From assembly GCF_000711725.1 (NCBI RefSeq), contig NZ_JONP01000010.1:1-64000 (forward strand): a DNA stretch of 64,000 bases, read 5' to 3'. This DNA is from Roseomonas aerilata DSM 19363 (lineage in GTDB: Bacteria > Pseudomonadota > Alphaproteobacteria > Acetobacterales > Acetobacteraceae). The notes below the pieces were generated by a model. It had not been told where the DNA came from, did not search any database, and saw nothing but the letters and a program-made list of their open reading frames with translations. The translations under genes and the position numbers were made by a program. The first letter of the stretch is position 1, and each line of letters starts with the position of its first letter. Shown piece by piece: positions 54,612-63,752 of this stretch.

Positions 54612-57600
54612 ATTCCGCAGCCATGAGCTGGTCGCTCATCGGCTGGGGCAGGAGCTTGGCGTAGTCCTTCGGGACGATGTGCCAGAAGCGGTCACGCTCG
54701 CTCGCCCAATCGTTGAGGAGGCGGGCGGCGAGGCGGGAGCCGGTCTCCTGCGCGTGGCGGGCGATGAGGTCGCGGAGCACGCCTTCCCAATGGGCGGAGC
54801 CGAGGCGGGCCCAGAGGAGGGTGTCGCGGTTCAGGCGGCGCTCGAAGGTGCCGTCCGCGTCCCAGACGAAGGCCTGGCCGCCGGTGAAGCCGGCGCCGAA
54901 GTTGTCGCCGACCGCACCGAGGATGACGACCTTGCCGCCCGTCATGTACTCGCAGCCATTGGCGCCGATGCCCTCGACCACGCAGTCTGCGCCGGAGTTG
55001 CGGACGGCGAAGCGCTCGCCCCCCTGCCCTGCCGCGAAGAGCTCGCCCGCGGTCGCACCGTAGAGGACGGTGTTGCCGACGATGGTGTTCTCCTCCCAGA
55101 CGAAGTTAGCGCTGGGGCCGGGGCGGACGGTGATGGTGGCGCCGGAGAGACCCTTGCCGACGTAGTCGTTGGCGTCACCGAGGACTTCCAGCTTCAGGCC
55201 GCGGACGCCGAAGGCGCCGAGGGACTGGCCGGCGGAGCCGCGGAGGCGGACCGTGAGGTGGCCGGGCTGCAGGCCCTTCATCCCGAACTGGCGCACGATC
55301 ATCGAGCTGGTCTTGGTGCCGATGGCGCGGTGCGTGTTCTGGATGTTGTACTGGAGCTGCATCTTCTCGCCGCGGGAGAAGAGGGCGGCGGCGTCGCGGA
55401 TCATGTCGGCGTCCAGCGTCTCCGGCACCTCGTTGCGGCCCTCCAGCGTGCAGTAGGAGGGGTGGCCGCCGGCATCGGCCTGGACGAGCAGCGGGTTGAG
55501 GTCGAGGTCGTCGAGGTCCTCGGCGCCGCGGGAGACCTGCTTCAGAAGATCGGTGCGGCCGATGACGTCCTCGAGCTTGCGGAAGCCGAGGGAGGCGAGG
55601 ATCTCGCGCACCTCCTCCGCGACGAAGGAGAAGAGGGAGATGACCTTTTCCGGGCTGCCCTCGAACTTCGCCCGCAGGGCCTCGTCCTGCGTGCAGACGC
55701 CGACGGGGCAGGTGTTGGAGTGGCACTGGCGGACCATGATGCAGCCCATGGCCACGAGCGACGCCGTGCCGATGCCGAATTCCTCGGCGCCGAGCATGGC
55801 GGCGACCACGACGTCGCGGCCCGTCTTGATGCCACCATCGGTGCGGAGCTTCACGCGGTGGCGGAGGCGGTTGAGAAGCAGGACCTGGTGGGTCTCGGAG
55901 AGGCCCATTTCCCAGGGAAGGCCTGCGTACTTGATCGAGGTGACCGGGGAGGCGCCGGTGCCGCCGGAATGGCCGGAGACGAGGATGGCGTCGGCCTTCG
56001 CCTTCGCCACGCCGGCCGCGATGGTGCCGATTCCGCTGCGCGACACGAGCTTCACGCAGACGGTGGCCTCGGGGTTGATCTGCTTGAGGTCGTAGATGAG
56101 CTGGGCGAGGTCCTCGATCGAGTAGATGTCGTGGTGGGGCGGCGGCGAGATCAGCGTCACGCCGGGGGTGGAGTGGCGGAGCTTGCCGATGAGCTCCGTC
56201 ACCTTGAAGCCGGGAAGCTGGCCGCCCTCGCCGGGCTTGGCGCCCTGCGCGACCTTGATCTCGATCTCGCGGCAGTTGTTCAGGTACTCCGCCGTGACGC
56301 CGAAGCGGCCGGAGGCGATCTGCTTGATGGCGGAGTTCGCGTTGTCGCCGTTCGCGCGGGGCTTCGCGCGCGCGGGGTCCTCGCCGCCCTCCCCGCTGTC
56401 GGAGCGGGCGCCGATGCGGTTCATGGCGATGGAGAGGGTTTCGTGCGCCTCGGGCCCGAGGGCGCCGAGGGAGATTCCGGGCGCGAGGAGGCGCTTGCGG
56501 ATCTCGGTGATGCTCTCGACCTCCTCCAGCGGGAGGGCGCGCGCGGCGGGGGTGCGGAAGTCCAGCAGGTCGCGCAGGGCGACGGGCGGGAGCTGGCGCA
56601 CGGCGTGGCTGTAGCGCTTGTAGGTCTCGTAGCTGTCCGCGTTCACCGCCTTCTGGAGAAGGTGGATGAGGCTGCCCTCGAAGGCATGGGCCTCGCCGCG
56701 GCGGCGGAGCTTGTAGAGGCCGCCGACGGGGAGGACGGGCGTGGAGGCGTCCCAGGCGGCCGTGTGCATGTCGAGCACGCGGCGGGCGATGCCCGAGAGG
56801 CCGATGCCGGAGATGCGGGACTGGGTGCCCGGGAAGAACTCCGCGACGAGCGCGCGGGAGAGGCCGATGGCCTCGAAGTTCATGCCGCCGCGGTAGGAGG
56901 AGAGCACGCCGATGCCGATCTTGGACATCGTCTTCAGCAGGCCCTTGTCGATGGCCTTGCGGTACTTGGCGACGCATTCCTCGAGGCTGAGGCCGGGGAA
57001 GAGGCCGCGGCGGTGGCGGTCGGCGATGCTTTCCTGCGCGAGGTAGGCGTTCACCGTGGTGGCGCCGGCGCCGATGAGGACGGCGAAGTAGTGCACGTCC
57101 ATGCATTCCGCGCTGCGGATGTTGAGGCTGGTGAAGGTGCGGAGGCTGTGGCGCACGAGGTGGGTGTGGACCGCGCCGACCGCGAGGATCATCGGGATGG
57201 CGGCGCGCTCGGCGCTCTGCGCCTCGTCGGAGAGGATGACGTGGGCGCGGCCGGAGCGGACGCCCTCCTCGGCGTCGCGGCGGATGCGCTCGATGGCGCG
57301 GCGCAGGCCGGGCTCGCCCTCGGCCACGGGGAAGGTCGCGTCAACCTCCCAGGCGTTGTGGCCCATGTAGCCGCGCATGGCCGCGAACTCGGCGTTGGAG
57401 AGCACGGGGCTGTCCAGCATGAGCATGTCGCACTGGGTCGGGTCCTCGTCGAGGATGTTCCCGAGATTGCCCAGGCGGGTCTTGATCGTCATCACGCGGG
57501 TTTCGCGCAGGCTGTCGATCGGCGGGTTCGTCACCTGCGCGAAGGCCTGGCGGAAGTAGTGGTGCAACCCGCGATACTGGCGGGAGAGGACGGCGATGGG

Positions 57601-59127
57601 GGTGTCGTCGCCCATGCTGCCGATGGCCTCGGCGCCTTCCTCCACCATGGGGTGCAGGATGGCTTCGAGGTCTTCCAGCGTGTAGCCCGTGGAGAGCTGG
57701 CGACGGCGGAGGGATTCACCCTCCAACGTCGCGGCCTCGTGGGCGTCGGCCTTGACGATGCCGTCGATGCGGTTGGTGCGGCGCGTCCAGTCGCCCCAGG
57801 GCTTGCGGGCGGCCATCGTGTCCTTGAGCTGGCCGTCGTCGTAGAAGCGGGCCTCGTGCAGGTCCACGCCGATGCACTGTCCGGGGCCGAGGCGGCCGCG
57901 GGCGATGATGCTTTCCTCGGGGAAGCGGACCATGCCGGTCTCGCTGCCGACGACGAGCATGCGGTCCGCGGTGATGGTGTAGCGCATGGGGCGAAGGCCG
58001 TTGCGGTCGAGGCCGGCGACGACCCAGCGGCCGTCGGTGGCGGCGATGGCGGCAGGGCCGTCCCAGGGCTCCATCACGGCATTGCAGTAGAGGAAGAGTT
58101 CCTGGTGCGCCTTGGGCATGGTGGCGTTGGAGCCGATGCTCTCGGGGATGAGCATCGCCTTGGCCATGGGCGCGTCGCGGCCGGCGCGGACTAGGAGTTC
58201 GAAGACGTTGTCGAGCGACGCGGTGTCGGAGTTGCCGGCCTGAACGACGGGCTTGATGTCCTCCATGAAGGGGTCGAGCAGCGCGTGGGAAAGGCGCGTC
58301 TCGTGGCTCTTCATCCAGTTGACGTTGCCGTGCACCGTGTTGATCTCGCCGTTATGGGCGAGGGTGCGGAAGGGCTGGGCCAGGCGCCAGGTGGGGAAGG
58401 TGTTGGTGCTGTAGCGCTGGTGGTAGATGGCGAAGCGGCTGATGAAACGCGGGTCGAGCAGGTCGGGGTAGAAGACCGAGAGGCTCTCGGCCAGGAACAT
58501 GCCCTTGTAGATGATCGAGCGGCAGGAGAGCGTGCAGAGGTAGAGGTCCGGGATCTGCGCGGCGATGGCCTGCTTCTCGATCCGGCGGCGGATGACGTAG
58601 AGGTCGCGCTCGAAGGTTGCCTCGTCCCGCTGCTCCGGGTCGTAGATGAGGATCTGCTCGATCTCGGGGCGGGTGGCGTTGGCTTTCTCGCCGATGCAGG
58701 TGACGTCGATCGGCACCTGGCGCCAGCCGTAGATGCCGTAGCCCGCGACGAGGATTTCCGTTTCCACGATCGAGCGGCAGCGCTCCTGCGCGCCGAGGTC
58801 GGTCTTGGGCATGAAGACCATGCCGACGCCGATGCGGCCGGGGCGCAGGCGGTCGCCGCCGTTGGCGACGGCCTCGGCGAAGAAGTCCTGGGGGATTTCC
58901 ACGTGGATGCCGGCGCCGTCGCCGGTCTTGCCGTCGGCGTCCACGGCGCCGCGGTGCCAGACGGCCTTCAGCGCGTCGATGCCGGCCTGGACGACCTCGC
59001 GGCGGGCGACGCCGTCGAGGGCGGCCACGAGGCCGACGCCGCAGGCGTCGTGCTCGGTGGTGTCGATATGCGCTTCGTCGCGGAGGAGCGCGGTGTTGGC
59101 GAGGTGCTGGGAGACGTAGTCGGACAT
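54610..59127 (-). CDS. gltB: Glutamate synthase (NADPH) large subunit
   Basis: The product has 1505 residues from the ATG at 59127, preceded by GGAGAG at 5-nt spacing. After a 28-residue propeptide the catalytic Cys29 (EHDACGVGLVAAL) starts the glutaminase domain. The central domain and FMN-binding synthase domain (LVSGHSGGTGASP, LRTDGGIKTGRDVVVAAMLG) follow, then the 3Fe-4S Cys region (CIMVRQCHSNTCPVGVCTQ) and the C-terminal GXGXG helix domain (GGKVVILGAVGDNFGAGFTG). It makes glutamate from glutamine and 2-oxoglutarate together with GltD, encoded 14 bases upstream. Confidence 0.97.
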   Translation of the reverse strand: MSDYVSQHLANTALLRDEAHIDTTEHDACGVGLVAALDGVARREVVQAGIDALKAVWHRGAVDADGKTGDGAGIHVEIPQDFFAEAVANGGDRLRPGRIGVGMVFMPKTDLGAQERCRSIVETEILVAGYGIYGWRQVPIDVTCIGEKANATRPEIEQILIYDPEQRDEATFERDLYVIRRRIEKQAIAAQIPDLYLCTLSCRSIIYKGMFLAESLSVFYPDLLDPRFISRFAIYHQRYSTNTFPTWRLAQPFRTLAHNGEINTVHGNVNWMKSHETRLSHALLDPFMEDIKPVVQAGNSDTASLDNVFELLVRAGRDAPMAKAMLIPESIGSNATMPKAHQELFLYCNAVMEPWDGPAAIAATDGRWVVAGLDRNGLRPMRYTITADRMLVVGSETGMVRFPEESIIARGRLGPGQCIGVDLHEARFYDDGQLKDTMAARKPWGDWTRRTNRIDGIVKADAHEAATLEGESLRRRQLSTGYTLEDLEAILHPMVEEGAEAIGSMGDDTPIAVLSRQYRGLHHYFRQAFAQVTNPPIDSLRETRVMTIKTRLGNLGNILDEDPTQCDMLMLDSPVLSNAEFAAMRGYMGHNAWEVDATFPVAEGEPGLRRAIERIRRDAEEGVRSGRAHVILSDEAQSAERAAIPMILAVGAVHTHLVRHSLRTFTSLNIRSAECMDVHYFAVLIGAGATTVNAYLAQESIADRHRRGLFPGLSLEECVAKYRKAIDKGLLKTMSKIGIGVLSSYRGGMNFEAIGLSRALVAEFFPGTQSRISGIGLSGIARRVLDMHTAAWDASTPVLPVGGLYKLRRRGEAHAFEGSLIHLLQKAVNADSYETYKRYSHAVRQLPPVALRDLLDFRTPAARALPLEEVESITEIRKRLLAPGISLGALGPEAHETLSIAMNRIGARSDSGEGGEDPARAKPRANGDNANSAIKQIASGRFGVTAEYLNNCREIEIKVAQGAKPGEGGQLPGFKVTELIGKLRHSTPGVTLISPPPHHDIYSIEDLAQLIYDLKQINPEATVCVKLVSRSGIGTIAAGVAKAKADAILVSGHSGGTGASPVTSIKYAGLPWEMGLSETHQVLLLNRLRHRVKLRTDGGIKTGRDVVVAAMLGAEEFGIGTASLVAMGCIMVRQCHSNTCPVGVCTQDEALRAKFEGSPEKVISLFSFVAEEVREILASLGFRKLEDVIGRTDLLKQVSRGAEDLDDLDLNPLLVQADAGGHPSYCTLEGRNEVPETLDADMIRDAAALFSRGEKMQLQYNIQNTHRAIGTKTSSMIVRQFGMKGLQPGHLTVRLRGSAGQSLGAFGVRGLKLEVLGDANDYVGKGLSGATITVRPGPSANFVWEENTIVGNTVLYGATAGELFAAGQGGERFAVRNSGADCVVEGIGANGCEYMTGGKVVILGAVGDNFGAGFTGGQAFVWDADGTFERRLNRDTLLWARLGSAHWEGVLRDLIARHAQETGSRLAARLLNDWASERDRFWHIVPKDYAKLLPQPMSDQLMAAE

Positions 59128-59141
59128 GGTGCTCTCTCCGC

Positions 59142-60578
59142 TCACTCGGCGGCCTGGGGGACGGCGTCGCGGGTCCTGACGTATTCGGCGATGCGGTCGG
59201 CGGCGTCGCGGCCGTCGCGGATGGCCCAGACGACGAGGGAGGCGCCGCGGACGATGTCGCCGGCGGCGAAGACGCCGGGAAGGCTCGTCATCATGCTGCG
59301 GCGGTCCACCGTGAGCGTGCCCCAGCGGGAGACGGCGAGGCCGGGCTCGTCGAACATCTTGGGCAGGTTCTCGGGGTCGAAGCCGAGGGCCTTGATGACG
59401 AGGTCGGCGGGCTCGGTGAATTCGCTGCCGGGGATGGGCTCGACCTGCTGGCGGCCGGTGGCGTCGGGGAGGCCGAGATGCATCTTGGTGACACGGACGC
59501 CGGTGACGTGGGTGTCGCCCTCGAAGGCGTCGGGCGCGGAGAGCCAGGCGAAGCGGACGCCCTCCTCCTCGGCGTTGTGAACCTCGCGCATGGAGCCGGG
59601 CATGTTGGCCTTGTCGCGGCGGTAGAGGCAGGTGACGGAGGCCGCGCCCTGGCGGATGGAGGTGCGGAGGCAGTCCATGGCGGTGTCGCCGCCGCCGATC
59701 ACCACCACGCGCTTGCCGTGGGCGTTGAGGGCGCCGCTGTCGAACTCGGGCACGTCGTCGCCGAGGCCCTTGCGGTTGGACGCCGTGAGGAAGGACATGG
59801 CGGGGACCACGCCTTCCAGGTGCGCGCCGGGGACGGCGATGTCGCGGGCCTTGTAGACGCCCGTCGCGATGAGGACGGCGTCGTGCTTCGTGCGAAGGTC
59901 TTCCAGCGTGACGTCGCGGCCGATCTCGGCGTTCAGGTGGAAGGTGATGCCGCCCTGCTCGAACTGGGCGGTGCGGCGGGTGACGACGTCCTTCTCGAGC
60001 TTGAAGTTCGGGATGCCGTAGATCATCAGGCCGCCGGCGCGGTCGTAGCGGTCGTAGACGTGCACCTGCCAGCCCATGGTGCGGAGCTTCTCGGCCGCGG
60101 CCAGGCCGGCGGGGCCGGCGCCGATGATGGCGACGGAGTGGGCGAGTTCGCGCACGGGGGTGGGCGGCTTGACCCAGCCCTTCTCCCAGGCGGTGTCGTT
60201 GATGTAGCGCTCGACGGCGCCGATCGTGACGCTCTCGAAGCCCTTCTCGATGACGCAGTTGCCCTCACAGAGGCGGTCCTGCGGGCAGACGCGGCCGCAG
60301 ATCTCGGGGAAGGTGTTGGTGGCCGAGTTGACCTCGTAGGCCTCCTCCAGCCGGCCCTCGGCCGTGAGCTTCAGCCAGTCCGGGATGTTCTGCTGGAGCG
60401 GGCAGTGGACGGAGCAGAAGGGGACGCCGCACTGAGAGCAGCGGCTGGCCTGCTCCGAGGCGCGGGCCGGGTCGAAGCGGGCGTAGATCTCGTCGAAATC
60501 CTCGCGGCGGATCGTCGGCTCGCGCTTTTCGGGCGTCTGCTGGGACAGGCGGACGAACTGGAGCATGCGCTCGGCCAT
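59142..60578 (-). CDS. gltD: Glutamate synthase small subunit
   Basis: The product has 478 residues. Two 4Fe-4S clusters are held by CSQCGVPFCSVHCP and CGRVCPQDRLCEGNC. FAD binds at VAIIGAGPAGLAAAEKL and NADPH at VVVIGGGDTAMDCLRT; GVFAAGDIVRGASLVVWAI closes the FAD site. It passes electrons from NADPH to the large subunit. Gene order gltD-gltB on one transcript; two perfect palindromes lie upstream. Confidence 0.97.
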   Translation of the reverse strand: MAERMLQFVRLSQQTPEKREPTIRREDFDEIYARFDPARASEQASRCSQCGVPFCSVHCPLQQNIPDWLKLTAEGRLEEAYEVNSATNTFPEICGRVCPQDRLCEGNCVIEKGFESVTIGAVERYINDTAWEKGWVKPPTPVRELAHSVAIIGAGPAGLAAAEKLRTMGWQVHVYDRYDRAGGLMIYGIPNFKLEKDVVTRRTAQFEQGGITFHLNAEIGRDVTLEDLRTKHDAVLIATGVYKARDIAVPGAHLEGVVPAMSFLTASNRKGLGDDVPEFDSGALNAHGKRVVVIGGGDTAMDCLRTSIRQGAASVTCLYRRDKANMPGSMREVHNAEEEGVRFAWLSAPDAFEGDTHVTGVRVTKMHLGLPDATGRQQVEPIPGSEFTEPADLVIKALGFDPENLPKMFDEPGLAVSRWGTLTVDRRSMMTSLPGVFAAGDIVRGASLVVWAIRDGRDAADRIAEYVRTRDAVPQAAE

Positions 60579-60680
60579 GGCGCGGTCCTTGCTTTTTAAA
60601 CCGTCTCGACGGGGCCTGCGGGCGGGGGCTCCGCATGGCGAGGGGACGGGCGGTGGCCCGTTTCAGGGGCGGTTTGCCAT

Positions 60681-60735
60681 ACTCGCAGGGCTCATGCGAG
60701 TTCAAAATCGCCGACAGGTCAGCAGACCTGACCTG
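60681..60735. promoter_or_regulatory. Two perfect palindromes upstream of gltD
   Basis: ACTCGCA-N7-TGCGAGT (60681-60701) and CAGGTCA-N7-TGACCTG (60715-60735) share the same 7-7-7 geometry, with centres 34 bases apart, 113 and 147 bases before the gltD start. They could be operator half-sites for a dimeric regulator of nitrogen assimilation. The 231-base gap 60579-60809 holds no gene. Confidence 0.45.
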
Positions 60736-60791
60736 CTTCTCCGGCAGGCCATCGTGGTCGCGCCGATCGTTTCGTTATAATGCCGAATATT

Positions 60792-60808
60792 AGGTCCGAT
60801 ACGGACCT
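60792..60808 (-). terminator. Short hairpin after the NDUFA9-like gene
   Basis: AGGTCCG (60792-60798) and CGGACCT (60802-60808) are exact complements around 3 bases, immediately beyond the stop codon at 60810. An AT-rich stretch (TAATATT) follows on the minus strand. It is a weak terminator candidate. Confidence 0.4.
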
Positions 60809-60809
60809 T

Positions 60810-61757
60810 TCAACCCGGGATCACCGCGCGACGGCCGCCGCCCTCCCGGAAGCGGGTGAGGTAGCTCGGCAGGATCGCCTCCATCGAAGTGGGCGTGATC
60901 CCGAGTTCGGCGAGCCCCGGGAGGGTACCGGAGGGGACGTTGTCGTGCTTGAGGAGGAGGATCTGGTCCTCGGTCAGCGGCGGGTTGGGGAGCCATGAGG
61001 TGAGCTTCGCCTGGAACGAGGCGAGGCCCACCGGCATCTCAACGATCGGACGGCGGCGGCCGATGAGGTGGAGCATGTCCTGCAGCAGGGAGCGGAAGGT
61101 GGCGGCGCGGGGGCCGGCGAGCTCGTAGGTGCGGCCGGCGGCGGCCGGCTGGTCGATGGTGGCCATGACGGCGTCGGCGACGTCGCCGACATAGACAGGC
61201 TGGAAGCGGGTGTTGCCGCCGACGAGGGGCAGGACCGGGAGGATGCGGGCGAGGCCGGCGAAGCGGTTGAAGAAGGAGTCCTCGGGGCCGAAGACGACCG
61301 AGGGGCGGAGGATGGTGGCGCGCGGGAAGGCGGCGAGGACGGCGGCCTCCCCTTCCGCCTTGCTGCGGGCGTAGAGGCTGGGGGAGGACGGATCGGCGCC
61401 GATGGCGGAGACCTGGACGAGGTGGGTGACACCGGCCGCGGCGGCGGCCCCGGCGATGCGGCCGGGGAGCGTGCCGTGGAGGCGAGCGAAGTCGCCCGCT
61501 CGGCGCTCGGAGAGGATGCCGATGAGATTGACGACGACCTCCGCGCCCTCGACCGCGCGATGGAGGGCGGCGGCGTCCATGGCGCCGGCCGTAACGGGGA
61601 CGATCTGGCCGACCATGCCCTGGGTCATGAGGGTGCGCGCCGCCTCGGGGGCGCGGGTGACGACGCGGACGACGTAGTCGCGGCGCGCGAGGCGCTGGAC
61701 CACGTGGGCGCCGATGAAGCCGGTTCCGCCGAATACCACTGCCACGCGCCGCGCCAT
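60810..61757 (-). CDS. NDUFA9-like NAD(P)-binding protein (atypical extended SDR)
   Basis: The product has 315 residues from the ATG at 61757, which has GAGGAGA 6 bases upstream; the ATG at 61772 lies ahead of that site. The N-terminus VVFGGTGFIGAHVVQRLARR binds the dinucleotide, and VNLIGILSERRAGDF, HLVQVSAIGAD, LYARSKAEGE and ILRPSVVFGPEDSFFNRFAGL are typical of the complex I NDUFA9-like epimerase family. The bacterial role is unclear; membrane-associated quinone or lipid metabolism has been suggested for relatives. Confidence 0.88.
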   Translation of the reverse strand: MARRVAVVFGGTGFIGAHVVQRLARRDYVVRVVTRAPEAARTLMTQGMVGQIVPVTAGAMDAAALHRAVEGAEVVVNLIGILSERRAGDFARLHGTLPGRIAGAAAAAGVTHLVQVSAIGADPSSPSLYARSKAEGEAAVLAAFPRATILRPSVVFGPEDSFFNRFAGLARILPVLPLVGGNTRFQPVYVGDVADAVMATIDQPAAAGRTYELAGPRAATFRSLLQDMLHLIGRRRPIVEMPVGLASFQAKLTSWLPNPPLTEDQILLLKHDNVPSGTLPGLAELGITPTSMEAILPSYLTRFREGGGRRAVIPG

Positions 61758-61903
61758 CCGCTCTCTCCTCATTCCCGCCCCGGGGGTAAAACTCCCCGCG
61801 CCCTGAGATTAGGGCGGGGCGGGCGTGTCGCAAATCGCGCGGAAGGAGCGCCGCGTGAAGGGGGGTAGCGGAAGCGGCGGATTCCGTGCCGGGGCGGCTT
61901 GAC

Positions 61904-61938
61904 GGCGTGGGCGGCCCCTCATAGAAGCCGCCCACGCC
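61904..61938. repeat. Perfect 12-bp inverted repeat before tRNA-Leu
   Basis: GGCGTGGGCGGC (61904-61915) and GCCGCCCACGCC (61927-61938) are exact complements with an 11-nt loop, 29 bases upstream of the tRNA. It may be a terminator isolating the tRNA gene or a small palindromic element. Confidence 0.5.
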
Positions 61939-61967
61939 TTCCCCGATACGAGGGCGCTAGCCTCCTT

Positions 61968-62054
61968 GCCCAGGTGGCGGAATTGGTAGACGCGCAGGTT
62001 TCAGGTACCTGTGACCGCAAGGTTGTGAAGGTTCGAGTCCTTTCCTGGGCACCA
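61968..62054 (+). tRNA. tRNA-Leu (anticodon CAG)
   Basis: The 87-base sequence folds as a class II tRNA: acceptor stem GCCCAGG/CCTGGGC, D-arm with GGTAGAC, anticodon stem CAGGT/ACCTG around loop TTCAGGT giving anticodon CAG, a long variable arm, and T-loop GTTCGAGTC. The 3' CCA is encoded. Confidence 0.95.
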
Positions 62055-62056
62055 TA

Positions 62057-62075
62057 GCCTCCCCCGACGGGAGGC
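62057..62075 (+). terminator. Hairpin directly after tRNA-Leu
   Basis: GCCTCCC (62057-62063) and GGGAGGC (62069-62075) are exact complements around 5 bases, 2 bases after the CCA end. There is no T-run, yet the position fits a tRNA terminator or processing stem. Confidence 0.55.
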
Positions 62076-62166
62076 CCCCTACCCTCCCCGATAATGAAGT
62101 GATGTGGCGCGGCGGGGTGAAGCATCCCGGCCCTGGCCAGGGGGCGCCGCGGACGGAGCGGCCGCG

Positions 62167-62835
62167 ATGGGAAGTGTGCTCTTCATGCCGAACGCCAGGA
62201 TCCATCTCTATCAGGACGATCTGCCGGCGGGGCTGGACCTCGGGCCGGTGGTGGCCGTGGACACCGAGACGATGGGGCTGAACCCGCATCGCGACCGGCT
62301 CTGCCTCGTGCAGCTCTCGGCTGGGGATGGTTCGGCGCATCTTGTGCAGCTGCGGCCGGAGGGGCTGGGCGGGCCGGCGCGGCGGCAGGGATTTCTCGAC
62401 TGCCCGAACCTCGCGGCGCTGCTGGCGGATGCGGCCGTGGTGAAGCTGTTCCACTTCGCGCGCTTCGATGTCGCCATCCTGCGGAAGGAGCTGGGCGTCG
62501 AGGTGGCGCCGGTCCTCTGCACGAAGGTGGCGGCCAAGCTCGTGCGGACCTTTACCGACCGGCACGGGCTGCGGGAGCTTTGCCGGGAGTTGCTGGGGGT
62601 GGAGATCTCCAAGCAGCAGCAGACGAGCGACTGGGGCGCCCCGGCGCTGAGCCAGGAGCAGCTGGCCTACGCGGCCTCGGACGTGCTGCACCTGCATGCT
62701 CTCTGGGCGAAGCTGGAGGCGCTGCTGCGGCGGGAGGGGCGACTAGGCCTGGCGGAGGAGTGCTTCCGGTTCCTGCCCGCGCGCGCGGCGCTGGACCTGC
62801 TTGGATATGTGGAGCCCGACATCTTCGCGCACTGA
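62167..62835 (+). CDS. rnd: Ribonuclease D-like 3'-5' exoribonuclease
   Basis: The product has 222 residues from the ATG at 62167; an in-frame ATG at 62185 is possible. DEDD exonuclease motifs are VVAVDTETMGLNPHRDRLCL (Asp, Glu), KLFHFARFDVAIL (second Asp) and YAASDVLHLHALW (Tyr-Asp). It lacks the HRDC domains of E. coli RNase D, as in short alphaproteobacterial forms. It is expected to trim tRNA and other RNA 3' ends, and it follows a tRNA gene and precedes lptC. Confidence 0.9.
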   Translation: MGSVLFMPNARIHLYQDDLPAGLDLGPVVAVDTETMGLNPHRDRLCLVQLSAGDGSAHLVQLRPEGLGGPARRQGFLDCPNLAALLADAAVVKLFHFARFDVAILRKELGVEVAPVLCTKVAAKLVRTFTDRHGLRELCRELLGVEISKQQQTSDWGAPALSQEQLAYAASDVLHLHALWAKLEALLRREGRLGLAEECFRFLPARAALDLLGYVEPDIFAH

Positions 62836-62903
62836 TTCATGGCATTTCCTGGCGCGAGAGGCCCCGGCTCGGGTGGCATGATTCTTGAAGGAATGTGTTG
62901 CGG

Positions 62904-63752
62904 ATGCGCGTTGACCGGCCCTCCCCGGCGCTCCATACAGGGGGGGTGACGGTCCAGGCACCCTCCAGCAACCCGGCGACCGACGCGCCCGCGGCGAGCG
63001 GCGGAGCGGGGCCGGGCACGGTTCACGCGCTGTCCGCGGCGGGCGGTGCGGCCGCGCGCGCGGGGGATCCCGCGGCCCCTGCAGACGCCTCCGCGAGCGT
63101 GACGCTGGCGGCGGAGATGCGGCCCCGGCCTGTGCCCTCCCGCGCGAGGCGTGGCTATACGCGCGGCGCCATGCTGCGGCGGCGGTTCACGGTGCGCTTC
63201 CTCAAGCTGCTTCTGCCGGCGGCGGCGCTGGCGCTGCTGAGCGCGATCGTGCTCTGGCCGGAATTCGAGCGCACGAGCGAGAACGCGCGGCTCTCCTTCC
63301 GCCGGCTCAGCCGAACGACGCCGGAGGCGGTGCGGGTGGTGGACCCGCGCTACCAGGGCATCGACGACCAGGGACGGCCCTTCAACGTGACGGCCTTCAT
63401 CGCTTCGCAACCGGGCAGCAGTAACGTGGTGGACCTCGAGGCACCTCGCGGTGACATGACCTTGACGAACGGCGGCTGGGTGCTGCTGGACAGCAAGACC
63501 GGGCGTTTGGACCGGGAGGAGAACATCCTCGACCTCTGGGGCGACGTGACGATCTGGCAGGATGATGGAACCTTGATCGAGACCCAGCAGGCGCGGGTGG
63601 ACGTGAAGGAGGGCCACGCGGAGGGCGACACCCACGTGGCGGCCCAGGGAAGCTTCGGCACCATCACGGGCGACGGGTTCCGGCTGCGCGACCGCGGCGC
63701 GGTGGTGGTCTTCACGGGCAATGCGCGCGCGGTGCTGGAGGGCACGCGATGA
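62904..63752 (+). CDS. lptC: LPS export system protein LptC, with long N-terminal extension
   Basis: The product has 282 residues from the ATG at 62904; GTG 62895 and TTG 62898 are alternatives closer to the AAGGA at 62888-62892. About 90 Ala/Pro/Gly-rich residues precede a membrane helix (FLKLLLPAAALALLSAIVLW). The periplasmic beta-jellyroll follows (RVVDPRYQGIDDQGRPFNVT, LDLWGDVTIWQDDGT). LptC links the LptBFG transporter to LptA for lipopolysaccharide transport. Its stop overlaps the lptA start as ATGA. Confidence 0.88.
   Translation: MRVDRPSPALHTGGVTVQAPSSNPATDAPAASGGAGPGTVHALSAAGGAAARAGDPAAPADASASVTLAAEMRPRPVPSRARRGYTRGAMLRRRFTVRFLKLLLPAAALALLSAIVLWPEFERTSENARLSFRRLSRTTPEAVRVVDPRYQGIDDQGRPFNVTAFIASQPGSSNVVDLEAPRGDMTLTNGGWVLLDSKTGRLDREENILDLWGDVTIWQDDGTLIETQQARVDVKEGHAEGDTHVAAQGSFGTITGDGFRLRDRGAVVVFTGNARAVLEGTR

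Noticed and set aside
54679-58194. 1171-codon open frame on the plus strand
   Set aside because: It is fully antisense to gltB, rich in Ala/Gly/Asp/Val as expected from the GC-rich complement, and shows no domain.
61968-62054. tRNA-Leu as an integration site
   Set aside because: There is no integrase and no duplicated tRNA 3' end in the window.
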